Below are positions 8,255 to 18,004 of a DNA stretch of 64,000 bases, piece by piece. Source of the stretch: Planctomycetia bacterium (GTDB lineage Bacteria > Planctomycetota > Planctomycetia > Pirellulales > Thermoguttaceae); contig JAUNBG010000007.1 of NCBI GenBank assembly GCA_030527205.1, positions 57,422-121,421 on the forward strand. The letters run 5' to 3'. The stretch's first letter is position 1. Every line of letters starts with the position of its first letter. The notes below the pieces were generated by a model. It was not told the origin of the DNA. It saw nothing but the letters and a program-made list of their open reading frames with translations, and searched no databases. The position numbers and the translations under genes were made by a program.

Positions 8255-9853
8255 TCAGGAAAGTTGTTCCTCTGTTAAAACGGATAATTGTTCCAATTGA
8301 GTTAAAACTCCGGAAGAGCCATTGTTGAATGTCGGATCCGTTTTTTCAGAAGATTTGGAACGGTTCTCCTTTTTAATGGATTCTTTTTTGGGCTCTTCGT
8401 CTGATATATTTTTTAATTTCAAAACCGTTCGATTTTGTTTTTTTTGACTTTTTTCAAACAATTCCAAAGAACTGTTCGTTTGGGGAGTTTTTAAAATAAC
8501 GGTTGCCTCCCCCTTGTTCGTTTTGGAAAAAGGAACAACGACAGCAGCATCTTTTTTCAATAAGGATTCGTCCGTTCTTTGAAGACAAACTTCCGATTGA
8601 CCAAAAGAATTCCCGCCTAATTGAGTATTCAACCGTTGAACCGTCTCTGCAAGCCGACCAAGCGTTTCTTCAAAACAATTCGATTGGGCAATTGTCTGGA
8701 GATTTCGATTCAGTTTTGCTTCCAACGAGCCGATTTCGCTCGTTGTATGAAGAACTTCAAGCAAAATATTACTTTGTTGAATCGCTTGAGTTTCGACCAA
8801 CGATAATTTTTTGGAACTTCTTTCCAAAGACTCAATGAGCGGAGAAACCGATTGGAATAATTGTTCGCTCAAAAACTGATTGATATTCTGCAGATATTGA
8901 CGCGTCTCTTTTTGTAACGATTCCGCTAAAACGGTTTCCAAAACAACAGACGCTTCTTCTGCTAAATGATAGGAACGATTGTTGAGTTCTTCAATGGCCT
9001 TGTTCCAAATGTTTAATTGATTTGTTAAGGACTTTTCAAAAGTTTGCGCCAATGTTTGAAACATATCGTTTAATGCTCGAAATTCATGATTTCTTGTCTT
9101 TTCGATTCTTGAAGCAAAACGCCCAAGAAGCTCTTTTTCAACAAGTCGATCAATTTGCTCAAACAGTTTATTTTCCTGACCGGAAACCCAAAACAAGGAA
9201 AAATAAAGAATAAAAACCAAACTGAGAGCCAGCGCTGTTGTATCAAAAGCAACTTTTAAACCGTCGGCCAAAAGTTTTCCTGACGTTTCCAGTTCCGTTA
9301 AATCAAGATTTCCGAGCGCCATTGTTATCCCGATAACCGTCCCAAGAAATCCCAAAATCGGAATGGCCCAAATGAACATTCGAACCATTCCATAGTCTGC
9401 TTCTGCTCGAATTGCATTTTCTTCCGAAAGAAACCGCAATTCCTGTTCCAATTCATTGACAGCGCCATTATTTTGAAGAAAACTCAGTCCCTCTAAAAGG
9501 CGTTTTTCATGCAACGATCTTCCCCGAAGTTGACGGGCTTCCTCAACCGTTTCAATATATTCATCAACTTTGGAAAGATCTTCCTGATCCTGATTTTTCT
9601 TTATCGAAGCAAAAATTGGCCCAAGTTTTAATAAACAACGTTCATGCCGAATCGAACAGAGTTTCAAAAAAAGACTCGCCATTCCAATAAAGAACATCGA
9701 AACGGTTATATATTCAACCGGATGACCGGCGCAATATCGAATCAAAAATTCATTTGTTATGAATGAATGTCGGATCGCCATATAAAAAAGCAAACTGAAC
9801 AATCCGCCCCAAACAATTGGCGAATTAAGTCTTTGAAAAAACCTGTTCTTCAT
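8255..9853 (-). CDS. MotA/TolQ/ExbB proton-channel family protein with long cytoplasmic tail
   Basis: The 532-residue product has membrane segments at about 13-28, 48-66, 158-181 and 204-224. The last two form the channel core: WAIPILGFLGTVIGITMAL, then LADGLKVAFDTTALALSLV, the ExbB/TolQ/MotA signature. After the fourth helix come about 300 residues of coiled coil ending in a charged, Lys/Glu-rich tail, much longer than in ExbB or TolQ. The ATG at 9853 is preceded by AGGA at a good distance; the TTG at 9889 is not needed. It is the promoter-proximal gene of the operon. Five copies would be expected to surround two ExbD-like helices (known for ExbBD). What the motor drives is unknown. Confidence 0.82.
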   Translation of the reverse strand: MKNRFFQRLNSPIVWGGLFSLLFYMAIRHSFITNEFLIRYCAGHPVEYITVSMFFIGMASLFLKLCSIRHERCLLKLGPIFASIKKNQDQEDLSKVDEYIETVEEARQLRGRSLHEKRLLEGLSFLQNNGAVNELEQELRFLSEENAIRAEADYGMVRMFIWAIPILGFLGTVIGITMALGNLDLTELETSGKLLADGLKVAFDTTALALSLVFILYFSLFWVSGQENKLFEQIDRLVEKELLGRFASRIEKTRNHEFRALNDMFQTLAQTFEKSLTNQLNIWNKAIEELNNRSYHLAEEASVVLETVLAESLQKETRQYLQNINQFLSEQLFQSVSPLIESLERSSKKLSLVETQAIQQSNILLEVLHTTSEIGSLEAKLNRNLQTIAQSNCFEETLGRLAETVQRLNTQLGGNSFGQSEVCLQRTDESLLKKDAAVVVPFSKTNKGEATVILKTPQTNSSLELFEKSQKKQNRTVLKLKNISDEEPKKESIKKENRSKSSEKTDPTFNNGSSGVLTQLEQLSVLTEEQLS

Positions 9854-10857
9854 GATTATTTTCCTGTTTTTATTCGTCAGAATAAGCAAAATCGGGAAAG
9901 TCTAACAAATATTCAGCTTTTAATCCAGACCATTTTTCAAAAAAGATATTTTATTACGAACAACCTGCTCGGATTGCCCATTTTCTTTTTTTTGTAAAAA
10001 ATAATGAAAAATATTGCTTTCCCTATTAATTTATCAAGTATTCGATACAATGATCAATAATATGATCTTTTTTGACGATATACTCAACCGGGTTGATAAC
10101 CTTGCTCTTGTTTCATAAACCTGACTTAGAGAAGAAAACAATAAAATGACTCGATTTGAATCAACTTTGATATAAAAGGAACCAAAAATAGAGGACAACT
10201 TTTATAGGGAAAGGATAATATTTTCTTTGTTTCAGTTGTTTCCCTTTGAATAACTCGAAAAATTTGCTAATATTATATTAGGAAGTTTTAAAATCCCTTT
10301 GGAAACGCGGGCGTCTCGGCCGCAAGAACTGGTTTTAACGACTTTATTTGAAATGCGTTTGTTAAAAAATCTGGGTTCTTAGAACTTCTTGATTGTATAT
10401 ACAGCAACGCTTCATTGTTTGTTTTGAGACGTTATTATTTATTTTTGAAGACTATAAACCAAAAATATTATTCTCGATCTCAATAACAAAATGAATTATT
10501 CCGCTTCGATTGTTTTTGAAACAATATTTAACCCAACCAATTCATTTTGGTTTGCTTTAATGAATCATTTGTTGTCGATAGAATTGCGAACACAAAACAT
10601 GTGATTTTATATCTCAGTCAATTGCCCTTGATTTTTGTGTCCCAATGCCCGGCAATAACCGAAAAGAACAAAAGGACGAAGCCTGATTGCCCAAAACGAT
10701 TTCGATTTTAATTCAATCGGTTGATATTTCTTTTTTGCTTTTGCAATTTTGACAACTGGACTAAACAGGCAATGCCATAAAAAACCGATATTAAGGGCGA
10801 ATCGGTTTGAGTAAGAACAATTTCAATCCCTTACCAAATATTAATTAAGGAAAAAAA
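9854..10857. other. 1-kb intergenic region between divergent genes
   Basis: It lies upstream of both the minus-strand motor operon and the plus-strand secreted protein at 10858, so it should hold both promoters. Inside is the dispersed repeat at 10280-10390. A TTGACA-like box occurs at 10749-10754, but no convincing -10 box follows at the right distance. I see no coding signal or tRNA. Confidence 0.6.
10280..10390 (+). repeat. Dispersed inverted-repeat element, copy 4 (subfamily B)
   Basis: The copy begins AGGAAGTTTTAAAATCCC and ends TTAGAACTTCTT. The core is GCGGGCGTCTCGGCCGC. The right half, ACGACTTTATTTGAAATGC then GTTTGTTAAAAAATCTGG, defines subfamily B. Confidence 0.85.
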
Positions 10858-12969
10858 ATGTATCGAATTTTTTCGCTAATTGTAATCAGTATGTCGATCT
10901 TTTTCGCGACTGATTTGTCTCGAACAAACGCTCAGGACAATGATCAACCAGCTATTCCCGACTCCTTGTCGCTTGACAGTTTGTTAATGCCTGCAGAACC
11001 TTTGGACGAATCTCTTTTTGTCATTCCAGAAAAAGCAACAGCGCAGGAACTCTTAAATTTTGTTGAAGAACTTTCGGCTAAAATTCCGCAGCCGAAAACT
11101 CAGGCCGAAATGCTTCAGCTTACAGAAAAAATGACTCAAACTTGTCTTGATGTTGCTGAAAAAATCCTTGCGATGAGCGAAATTACAGACGAAGAACGAG
11201 ATCAGGCCATTCAATTGAAAGTCGTCGCATTAACCGCGAAAAGCCGAACCGACGAATCTGCAATTGAAGAATTGACAAAATTCGTTGACAACTTGATTCA
11301 AACGGCGAAAGATGAAGCCGCAAAAGTCAATGCCTATCAACTTAAACTTCAGGTCCTGGTTGCTCAAGCTAAAGATGAAACGGTTTTGGATCAAGTCAAT
11401 CAATTAGCGGACGAAATTCTGGCTCTTGAAGAAGACGAATTAAAAGTTTTGGGCTTGGAAATCAGAGCCAAATCGTTTCTTTCCCGAAGTCAAAAAGAAC
11501 CAGAAGCGCTGAACGAATTTCTCGCTTTCATGAATGATTTTCTTGCCAAGCCAGAACTTTCAACCCGAGTTCTGGAAAGAGCGCAAGAGATTAAACTTTA
11601 TGCTCTTTTGGCCGCGTCACAAAATAATCCCGAAAAAGTTGCCGAATTGGACAATTATTTTGATGAAGTCCTCGCGAAAGATTTATCCCCTGAATCCAAG
11701 ACTTCCGTTTATCAACTTCGCTTGCAGTCTTTGATGAACAATAATTCTGAAGCAGCCAATTCCGCTGAAAATAATGCCAAAGTTCTTGCTTTGGCGGAAC
11801 GACTTCTTAAGGAAGAAACTCCCGAACTTCAAGCAATGGGTCGCGCAGTCAAAAATTCAATTCTGGTCAAAGAGGCTCAGGAAGACGCATCCAAAGTTGA
11901 CGCTCTGTTTAAATTTGCCGACGAAATTCTCGCAACAGCAACTGATTCAACAGCCAAAGAACAGGCCCATATGACGAAAATTCAGGGGTTTGCCATTCAA
12001 TCCAAAGACAACCCTGAGGCCAATAAAGAACTTCTTGCTTATATCGAAAAATTAATTGTCGACGAAAAACCAACAGGAAACTTTTTAAATCATTTAGCGC
12101 AAATCAAAATTCAAGTTCTTCTTCATCAAATGCTTGACGAAGAAGGAAAAGTTCCTTCCAAAGAAGATATTTCTGCTGTCGAAAACGCTTTGACTGAATA
12201 TGCCGATTTAGAAGATTTAAAGCAACTTATCAGCGCTGCTCAAGGAATCGTTTTTGTTTCTAAAATCAGCAATCTTGCCGAAAATAATGGATCAATCGAC
12301 GATTTGAACGCCATTTTTTCGGAAATTGAAAAAACTTCCGAAAACGATCCTGCCCTCATCGTTTTGTTGTTTGAATCTCAAGAATCTGTTAACGGAATCC
12401 AAAAAATTGGCAAACAAAATAATGACGCCAATCTGTATGAAAAAACTCTTCTTCGTTTCATTGAATTTTGTAAAAATTCCTCAAATGAGCAAATCAAAAG
12501 CGCCCTTTCTTATTTGGAAGATTTACAGAAACTCAACAACCTGGTTGGGAAATCATTTGCCTTTGAAGGCATCGTTGCCGGATCAGAAGACAACAAAGTT
12601 TTCAATTCCTCGGAATTTCAAGGAAAAGTTTATATGATTGATGTCTGGTCAACCAATAATGCGACCTATTTCGATCTCATTGAAGACATCAAAGATATGT
12701 ATAATGAATATAAAGAAAAAGGGTTTGAAATTGTTGGCGTCAATACCGATTCCAACACACAAATTTTGACTCGCGCTATTGAAGTTCTGACGATTCCCTG
12801 GACCGTTGTCTCCGCTCAATTAACCGAAGACGCCCAAAAAACGATTCCCGATGAATTCGCTGCCGCAAAATCCGGAACGATGATTCTTGTCGACAAAGAC
12901 GGAAAAGTCGCTGCGGTTTCCTCCAATATTGAGGAGATTCGTTCGAAATTAAACGAGTTGTTAAAATAA
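10858..12969 (+). CDS. Secreted helical-repeat protein with cysteine-free thioredoxin-like domain
   Basis: This 703-residue protein has a signal peptide ending near TNAQDND. Most of the protein is acidic and helical, with repeated blocks of similar form (lalADEILA..., FVDNLIQTAKDEA, FADEILATATDSTAKEQA), suggesting TPR- or HEAT-like repeats. The last 150 residues look like the TlpA/thioredoxin fold: VGKSFAFEGI, FQGKVYMIDVWSTNNATY (from about W597), GFEIVGVNTDS, GTMILVDKDGKVAAV. The redox motif WCxxC is replaced by N601-A-T-Y604 and no cysteine is present there. It therefore cannot be a thiol reductase and may act as a binding module. ATG preceded by TTAAGGAAAAAA. Followed by a hairpin terminator. 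Confidence 0.7.
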   Translation: MYRIFSLIVISMSIFFATDLSRTNAQDNDQPAIPDSLSLDSLLMPAEPLDESLFVIPEKATAQELLNFVEELSAKIPQPKTQAEMLQLTEKMTQTCLDVAEKILAMSEITDEERDQAIQLKVVALTAKSRTDESAIEELTKFVDNLIQTAKDEAAKVNAYQLKLQVLVAQAKDETVLDQVNQLADEILALEEDELKVLGLEIRAKSFLSRSQKEPEALNEFLAFMNDFLAKPELSTRVLERAQEIKLYALLAASQNNPEKVAELDNYFDEVLAKDLSPESKTSVYQLRLQSLMNNNSEAANSAENNAKVLALAERLLKEETPELQAMGRAVKNSILVKEAQEDASKVDALFKFADEILATATDSTAKEQAHMTKIQGFAIQSKDNPEANKELLAYIEKLIVDEKPTGNFLNHLAQIKIQVLLHQMLDEEGKVPSKEDISAVENALTEYADLEDLKQLISAAQGIVFVSKISNLAENNGSIDDLNAIFSEIEKTSENDPALIVLLFESQESVNGIQKIGKQNNDANLYEKTLLRFIEFCKNSSNEQIKSALSYLEDLQKLNNLVGKSFAFEGIVAGSEDNKVFNSSEFQGKVYMIDVWSTNNATYFDLIEDIKDMYNEYKEKGFEIVGVNTDSNTQILTRAIEVLTIPWTVVSAQLTEDAQKTIPDEFAAAKSGTMILVDKDGKVAAVSSNIEEIRSKLNELLK

Positions 12970-13038
12970 AGTCGAAACAATCCGTCAAAAAGGATTTCTT
13001 TCTTTGAGACGTTTTATTGACTTGAAAATTGATTTCCA

Positions 13039-13080
13039 AGAGAAGTTTGGAACTTTTGTCGAAACTTCTCTTCTTTTGTT
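13039..13080 (+). terminator. Rho-independent terminator of the secreted thioredoxin-like gene
   Basis: A 10-bp perfect stem, AGAGAAGTTT (13039-13048) with AAACTTCTCT (13062-13071), is followed by a T-rich run (TCTTTTGTTC). It lies 70 bp past the stop codon at 12969. The rest of the 406-bp gap up to 13376 shows no gene. Confidence 0.7.
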
Positions 13081-13375
13081 CTTTCATTTTAAAAAACATT
13101 GAATCAAGTTAGTAATATTCAATGATTCATAAATTTATCAAATGTAAAAATAGACAACGGAACAATAGCGACCCAAAAGACGCAACGCCAAAATTGACGC
13201 GATTCTATCGCATTGATTATTCGTTGAAAGTCTTTTATCCGTCGTTTCGGAACAAACGATTTTTTCCGTATTCTTCATTGAAAGTCAATGGATTCCGATC
13301 CTTTTAACGAAATTCAAATTTAAAAACAACTGTTCTTTGTCTATCTGATCATTTTCTTTAAAAATAGGATTAAAA

Positions 13376-14248
13376 ATGCCCGTTTCTATGGATTGTATTT
13401 TATGTTTATTGCGACAATCGCTGGAAGCTGCCCGATTTGCTTCGTCGGATACAAAAATTCATCAAGCGGTTATCCAAAACGGAATGGAAAAAGTTTTACA
13501 GTTCGGACTCGAAACTCCGCCCCCTGTTATTGGTCAACAGATTCATCGAATCATTCGGGAATTAACGAACAATCCTGATCCATACGCAAAAGAAAAAAAA
13601 CGATTCAACATCGCTATGCTCGAACAATATGACGCTTTAAAAAAACGAATTCAAGAAGCGGACGATTCCTTTGATTCAGCTGTTCGAATTGCTATTGCCG
13701 GAAATATTATTGATTTCGCTTTAGGGAATCTTGACCAGAATCATGTAAACGATGTCATTGAAAAGGCGATTCATCAACCGATCAACGGATCGATGAACGA
13801 CTTAAAAGAAGCGGTTCAAAAAGCGGAAACGATTTTTTATCTCGCTGATAATTCGGGCGAAATTGTTTGCGACCGTTTAATGATTGAGCTTTTGCTTTCC
13901 GAAACTTATCGAAAAAAGATCGTTCTCGGCGTTCGAGGCAAACCGATCATCAACGATGCAACCGCTCAGGACGCTGATTTTGTCGGACTTTCCAGAATTG
14001 TCCCGGTCATCGACAACGGAAACGACGGTTTGGGCGTTATGTTGGAACAATGTTCTCCTGAATTTCTTGATCATTTTCAAAATGCCGACTTGATTATTGC
14101 CAAAGGTCTGGCAAATTATGAAACGCTCATTGAAAACAACTTAGATATCAAACCGAAGAAAATCGCTTTCTTATTCAAAGCAAAATGCCCCTTTATTTCC
14201 GATTACGCTTCCGCAAAATTGGGCGATTTGGTTATTCGGATTGTTTAA
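13376..14248 (+). CDS. DUF89/ARMT1-like damage-control phosphatase
   Basis: This 290-residue protein has the DUF89 hallmarks. N-terminal MDCILCLLRQ supplies the CxxC pair of the prokaryotic subfamily. ADNSGEIVCDR carries the metal-binding Asp/Asn, and VLGVRGKPIINDAT and DNGNDGLGVML follow. ADLIIAKGLANYETL and FLFKAKCPFIS complete the active-site region. Family members are metal-dependent phosphatases that remove damaged or excess phosphometabolites; the exact substrate is not predictable. ATG at 13376 follows TAGGAT. Cytoplasmic, apparently monocistronic. Confidence 0.85.
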   Translation: MPVSMDCILCLLRQSLEAARFASSDTKIHQAVIQNGMEKVLQFGLETPPPVIGQQIHRIIRELTNNPDPYAKEKKRFNIAMLEQYDALKKRIQEADDSFDSAVRIAIAGNIIDFALGNLDQNHVNDVIEKAIHQPINGSMNDLKEAVQKAETIFYLADNSGEIVCDRLMIELLLSETYRKKIVLGVRGKPIINDATAQDADFVGLSRIVPVIDNGNDGLGVMLEQCSPEFLDHFQNADLIIAKGLANYETLIENNLDIKPKKIAFLFKAKCPFISDYASAKLGDLVIRIV

Positions 14249-14337
14249 CTTAAGAAATTATTTGACAAAATCAGCATATTTCTCATGCTCTGTAAATATT
14301 ATTTTGATTGTCAGATCGAAAAACAGAACAAACAAAT

Positions 14338-14439
14338 CTTGAGCGCGGACGTCTCGTCCGCATTGCCATAAAGAAGTTGTTTAGACTCTTAGAATCAAAT
14401 ATGGGCGGAACGTTCGCGCTCCAAGCCTTTTTGTTCCGC
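14338..14439. repeat. Degenerate dispersed-element copy with long imperfect hairpin
   Basis: It keeps the core GCGGACGTCTCGTCCGC of the dispersed element, but the terminal repeats have decayed. CTTGAGCGCGGACGT (14338-14352) can pair imperfectly with ACGTTCGCGCTCCAAG (14410-14425). A second hairpin, GCGGAAC (14405-14411) with GTTCCGC (14433-14439), overlaps it. The surrounding 315-bp gap (14249-14563) holds nothing else I can name. Confidence 0.55.
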
Positions 14440-14563
14440 GACTGGGGCAACCGATAAATAGAAATTTAACAGAGCAGTCGAAAAAACAACGATCGACCTT
14501 TCATTTTATTAACTCAATAAATAAACCAAAATCCAATTGATATCTTTTTGAAAGGGAACAACA

Positions 14564-16042
14564 ATGCTTAAAAAAAAAGTCTTTTTTCATTCCATAATCA
14601 TTAAGACAATTCTCATTTTCGGTTCTTTTTATTCGACTTTCCTTTTCGCTCAGGAAACCGAAGAGCCTGAATTGAATATCGTTGCTTTTCAGGATGACGG
14701 TCGGGCGCTCATTAACCCGATGATGGGCTGGACAATGCATTTTTATTCGAACATTCCGACAAATTATGGTTCAAAATTGGAGCCGTCCGACTCGTTGGAA
14801 TGGTTTGAAGGCTGCTCGACGGTTTATCTTCGACTTCCCTGGGCTTATCTCGAACCGGAAGAAGGGGTCTTTAATTGGGCTATTCTGGATACTCCCGCTC
14901 AACGTTGGATTGAAAAGGGGAAAAAAGTCGCTTTTCGTTTTACAACGTCAGAAAGTTGGCTTGATTACGCAACGCCTCAATGGGTCGAAAAAGCCGGAGC
15001 CAAAATGATTCGTTATAATTTTGGAAAAGGTCCTGATCCTGACGGAAAGCTTCATGATCCGATTTATGACGATCCCGTTTTTCTCGAAAAATTAAGTCAT
15101 TTTCTGGAAGCGGCGGGAAAACGTTATAACGGCAATCCCAATGTCGCATTTATCGACGTCGGTTCTTTTGGAACCTGGGGCGAAGGCCATACGCTTATGG
15201 CGAGTCAGCTTGCTGACGAAGAAAATATTCGAATGGCTCGAATTCATATCGATCTTCATCTCAAATATTTTCCCGATACTCAACTTTGTATCAGCGACGA
15301 CGTCATTGGTCCGTCCGCTTTGGGAGACGATTTTCCTTTAATGAACGAATGCGTCGAAAAAGGAGTTTCGCTTCGAGATGACAGCATTTTGGTTCAACCG
15401 TTTCCCAATCATTGGTATCACGCGGAGCTGGCACAAAAATTTTGGCCGACTCTTCCTGTTATTTTGGAGCATGAACATCTCGAAAGTTCAAAAATCCGTA
15501 AAGCCTGGGACGAAAAATTGCTTTTGCAGTCGATCGAAGATTATCATGCGAGTTATATGTCGATCCATTGGTTCCCGCAAGAAGAATGGGAACAATGTCA
15601 AAATGTTATTCGACAGATTAATAAAAGACTTGGCTATCGGATTCAGATTCAAAAAATACAATTTCCGAAAACAATAACGATTGGGCAGTTTTTTAATATT
15701 GAAACGATTTTAGCCAATGCGGGCGTTGCTCCTTGTTATCCAGGCGGATTTTTGACCTTAACCCTCAAAGACGAAAAAGGGGGAATTGTTTCGATTTTAA
15801 CGGATGAATCGTTTGACATGAAATCGCTTGAAGTCGGTCCGCCGGACAATATTCCGACGCAGACGTTTCGTTCCCGATTTCGTATCGGTTATGTTGCCCC
15901 GACGACAAAGCCGGGCGTTTATGATCTTTTTCTCTCAATTGGCAAACGGGACGGAACCCCGACAATAGAGCTTCCCCTTCCCAATGCGGATCAGAATCGT
16001 CGATACAAAATCGGAACGGTTATTCTGGATGTTTCAAAATGA
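14564..16042 (+). CDS. Secreted TIM-barrel glycosidase-like protein, DUF4832-type
   Basis: This 492-residue protein has a signal peptide ending near STFLFAQE. The catalytic-type domain starts at NPMMGW and contains YLRLPWAYLEPEEGVFNW, resembling GH42-like/beta-galactosidase barrels. FIDVGSFGTWGEGH and ILEHEHLE provide candidate acidic catalytic residues. A C-terminal beta-sandwich (about 365-490) with FFNIETILANAGVAPCYPG and a GVYDLFLSIG strand matches the DUF4832 type seen in planctomycete and Bacteroidetes secreted enzymes. Substrate unknown. ATG follows AAAGGGAACAAC. Its TGA overlaps the start of the FliJ-like gene (ATGA). Confidence 0.65.
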   Translation: MLKKKVFFHSIIIKTILIFGSFYSTFLFAQETEEPELNIVAFQDDGRALINPMMGWTMHFYSNIPTNYGSKLEPSDSLEWFEGCSTVYLRLPWAYLEPEEGVFNWAILDTPAQRWIEKGKKVAFRFTTSESWLDYATPQWVEKAGAKMIRYNFGKGPDPDGKLHDPIYDDPVFLEKLSHFLEAAGKRYNGNPNVAFIDVGSFGTWGEGHTLMASQLADEENIRMARIHIDLHLKYFPDTQLCISDDVIGPSALGDDFPLMNECVEKGVSLRDDSILVQPFPNHWYHAELAQKFWPTLPVILEHEHLESSKIRKAWDEKLLLQSIEDYHASYMSIHWFPQEEWEQCQNVIRQINKRLGYRIQIQKIQFPKTITIGQFFNIETILANAGVAPCYPGGFLTLTLKDEKGGIVSILTDESFDMKSLEVGPPDNIPTQTFRSRFRIGYVAPTTKPGVYDLFLSIGKRDGTPTIELPLPNADQNRRYKIGTVILDVSK

Positions 16043-16482
16043 TGAAAAAATTTCGATTTGACTCCCTTTTAAAAATTCGCGAAAATATTCGTGACGAAAA
16101 AAAAATGGCTCTGGAAATTTTGTTGAACGCTCAATCCGAACTTCACAAAAAAATCGACAACCAGAACCGTTTCATTTGTCAGCATATCGATCGCTGGAAA
16201 CAGGAACAAAAAGGAACCGTTTTGCCTGAACTGTTGATCCAGTTTCGCAATCATCTGGAACACTTGAAATCTGTTCAAAAAAAACTTCAACAACAGTTGA
16301 ACGATTTAAACGCTGAAATCGAAGGAAAACGAATCGAATTAAACGAAGCGAATCAAGACGTCAAAGTTCTCGAAAATCTGAGAGAGAAGATTAACGAAAA
16401 AAATCAGGAGAAGACAAAAAGACTCGAACAAAAAGAACTGGATGAAATGGCAAGTCATTTCAGTAATAATCCCGCAGAATAA
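16039..16482 (+). CDS. fliJ: FliJ-like flagellar export chaperone
   Basis: This 147-residue, highly charged protein is coiled coil throughout. The N-terminus MKKFRFDSLLKIRENIRDE and the C-terminal LENLREKINEKNQEKTKRLEQKELDEMASHF follow the FliJ pattern (FRL..LL.lRe ... LE.LkE... ..rREQkELDE.A). FliJ links the FliI ATPase to the export gate of the flagellar secretion system. Two in-frame starts exist, 16039 and 16042; the first overlaps the stop of the preceding secreted gene, implying coupling. No other flagellar gene is in the window. FliJ-like coiled coils can be misassigned, so a different coiled-coil role is possible. Confidence 0.68.
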   Translation: MMKKFRFDSLLKIRENIRDEKKMALEILLNAQSELHKKIDNQNRFICQHIDRWKQEQKGTVLPELLIQFRNHLEHLKSVQKKLQQQLNDLNAEIEGKRIELNEANQDVKVLENLREKINEKNQEKTKRLEQKELDEMASHFSNNPAE

Positions 16483-16527
16483 CGCCCGTCAATTAAATAT
16501 TATTTAAACAATTTGCAAAAGCGCTAA

Positions 16528-16577
16528 TTTGCCAACGAAACAAAATCGTTGATTTGCCGACGGAACAAAATCGTTGA
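16528..16577 (+). repeat. Tandem 25-bp duplication
   Basis: Two adjacent 25-bp units beginning TTTGCCAACG and TTTGCCGACG differ at two positions. They lie between the FliJ-like stop and the bidirectional terminator. Confidence 0.8.
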
Positions 16578-16651
16578 TCAATCAACGGTCAATATTCCAA
16601 GCCGCAGCGCAATTCAAAAAAAGATATTTGCGCTTTTAAGATTTGAACTGA

Positions 16652-16684
16652 AACGGGGGTTATAAACCTGTTATAACCCCCGTT
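16652..16684. terminator. Bidirectional hairpin between convergent genes
   Basis: A perfect 13-bp stem, AACGGGGGTTATA with TATAACCCCCGTT, encloses a 7-base loop. It lies between the plus-strand FliJ-like gene and the minus-strand DUF1559 gene, 35 bp from the end of the latter. The U-tract is short on both sides. Confidence 0.75.
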
Positions 16685-16718
16685 AAATCAAACTAATTCA
16701 AACGTTCAGCCAAAGCAA

Positions 16719-17861
16719 TTACGGAGCGACCGATTCGCCGCCATCAATTGAACCGAGAGCTCCCCAAACGCCGAACGGGCTTCGACCTGTCGGGTCCTGG
16801 TTATTAGAGGGATAATCCGTTGTTCCGCCGGCCATAACATCATAATTCTGATCGCCAGCGTCAATTGTATCCGAATAAAACGAAACGGAACCATCGCCGC
16901 GAAGACCATTAACGCCGCCTGAATGATTACTGGATGCGGACATAAAGGTCCAACCCCAACCGGGATGAGCATCGGTTGCACAGGAAGGAGAGTTTGGCGG
17001 GAGAATCGTTTGGAACGTCATAATTCCCGGACGACCGTCGGTATGCGACTGGCCTGGAGCTTCATTGCGGAACGAAGTGCCGCTCAAAACATTATTATTG
17101 CCGGCAACGACTTTACTTCGACAATCGTTCGGAATTCGAAGTCCGGTATCAACAGCAACATCTCCCTTGACTTTTCTCGATTGAGCTGTCGTAGCCAATG
17201 CGCCTTCGGCAACGGCAATTGTATTTGACGTTCCATCAACCATTGTTGAGAACGAACTGCAACGAACGCCATAACCCGTAAAGCCAATACTTCCTGGGAA
17301 GAATCCCCGGTTGTTGATCGAGGCTTCGCCCGTATTCACAATCGCATCGCCGTTCGATCCAAAATAACTTCCGCGCTGCATTCCATTGAGATGAGAAGGT
17401 TCGCCAGCAACAGAGTCAGAAGGACAAGCCATCATGGAAAGCGGTTCTCGAAATTCGGGAAAATTATTATCTCCCCCATTCCAAACGGCAGGCCAACTTG
17501 CAAATTGATGCGCTTCATCGGCTGCGCTCATCACGAGATCCCAACGAGCGGTCTGTTCCATAAACGGATAAAGAGCGACATAAAAGCTGACGCAACCCCA
17601 GGCGGCTGGATAAGTCGAATTTCCCGGACTCGTTCGAACCGGAGGAAATTTCCCGTTTGTGTCATGATAATTATGAAGCGAAAGACCAATCTGTTTCAGA
17701 TTATTCGTGCAAGACATTCGTCGAGCAGCTTCCCGAGCGGCTTGAACTGCAGGCAAGAGAAGCCCAATAAGAATACCAATAATGGCAATAACAACAAGAA
17801 GTTCAACGAGAGTAAAGCCTGACTTGCCCCCGCCCCCCAGTTTAACACAATTCTTTTTCAT
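16719..17861 (-). CDS. DUF1559 prepilin-like protein (planctomycete surface protein)
   Basis: This 380-residue protein begins with a basic, Gly-rich leader and the type IV prepilin signature [19 protein letters not shown] (cleavage after Gly about 15). The planctomycete-specific [15 protein letters not shown] and [17 protein letters not shown] follow. DUF1559 features are present: CPSD near the middle, [17 protein letters not shown], and the C-terminal [25 protein letters not shown]. These proteins are exported and probably assembled or anchored as pseudopilins; their function is unknown. ATG follows CAGGAGAATG. The gene for a small lipoprotein follows on the same strand, a pairing common in planctomycetes. 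Confidence 0.93.
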   Translation of the reverse strand: MKKNCVKLGGGGKSGFTLVELLVVIAIIGILIGLLLPAVQAAREAARRMSCTNNLKQIGLSLHNYHDTNGKFPPVRTSPGNSTYPAAWGCVSFYVALYPFMEQTARWDLVMSAADEAHQFASWPAVWNGGDNNFPEFREPLSMMACPSDSVAGEPSHLNGMQRGSYFGSNGDAIVNTGEASINNRGFFPGSIGFTGYGVRCSSFSTMVDGTSNTIAVAEGALATTAQSRKVKGDVAVDTGLRIPNDCRSKVVAGNNNVLSGTSFRNEAPGQSHTDGRPGIMTFQTILPPNSPSCATDAHPGWGWTFMSASSNHSGGVNGLRGDGSVSFYSDTIDAGDQNYDVMAGGTTDYPSNNQDPTGRSPFGVWGALGSIDGGESVAP

Positions 17862-18004
17862 TTTATCATTCTCCTGTGATACAAAAAGTAATTATTCTTA
17901 TCGCAAAAAACATTCGCTTTAAATAAACAGATTCTTATTAACAAAAAGCAAACAATGTCAATCTCATAAAATTTTTAAGAACCTGAGTTTATAAAAACGA
18001 GATA

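Noticed and set aside
8255..9853. Zorya-type anti-phage defence (ZorA-like long tail)
   Set aside because: The tail recalls ZorA, but the partners lack an OmpA-like peptidoglycan-binding domain and there is no ZorC/D/E-like gene next to it.
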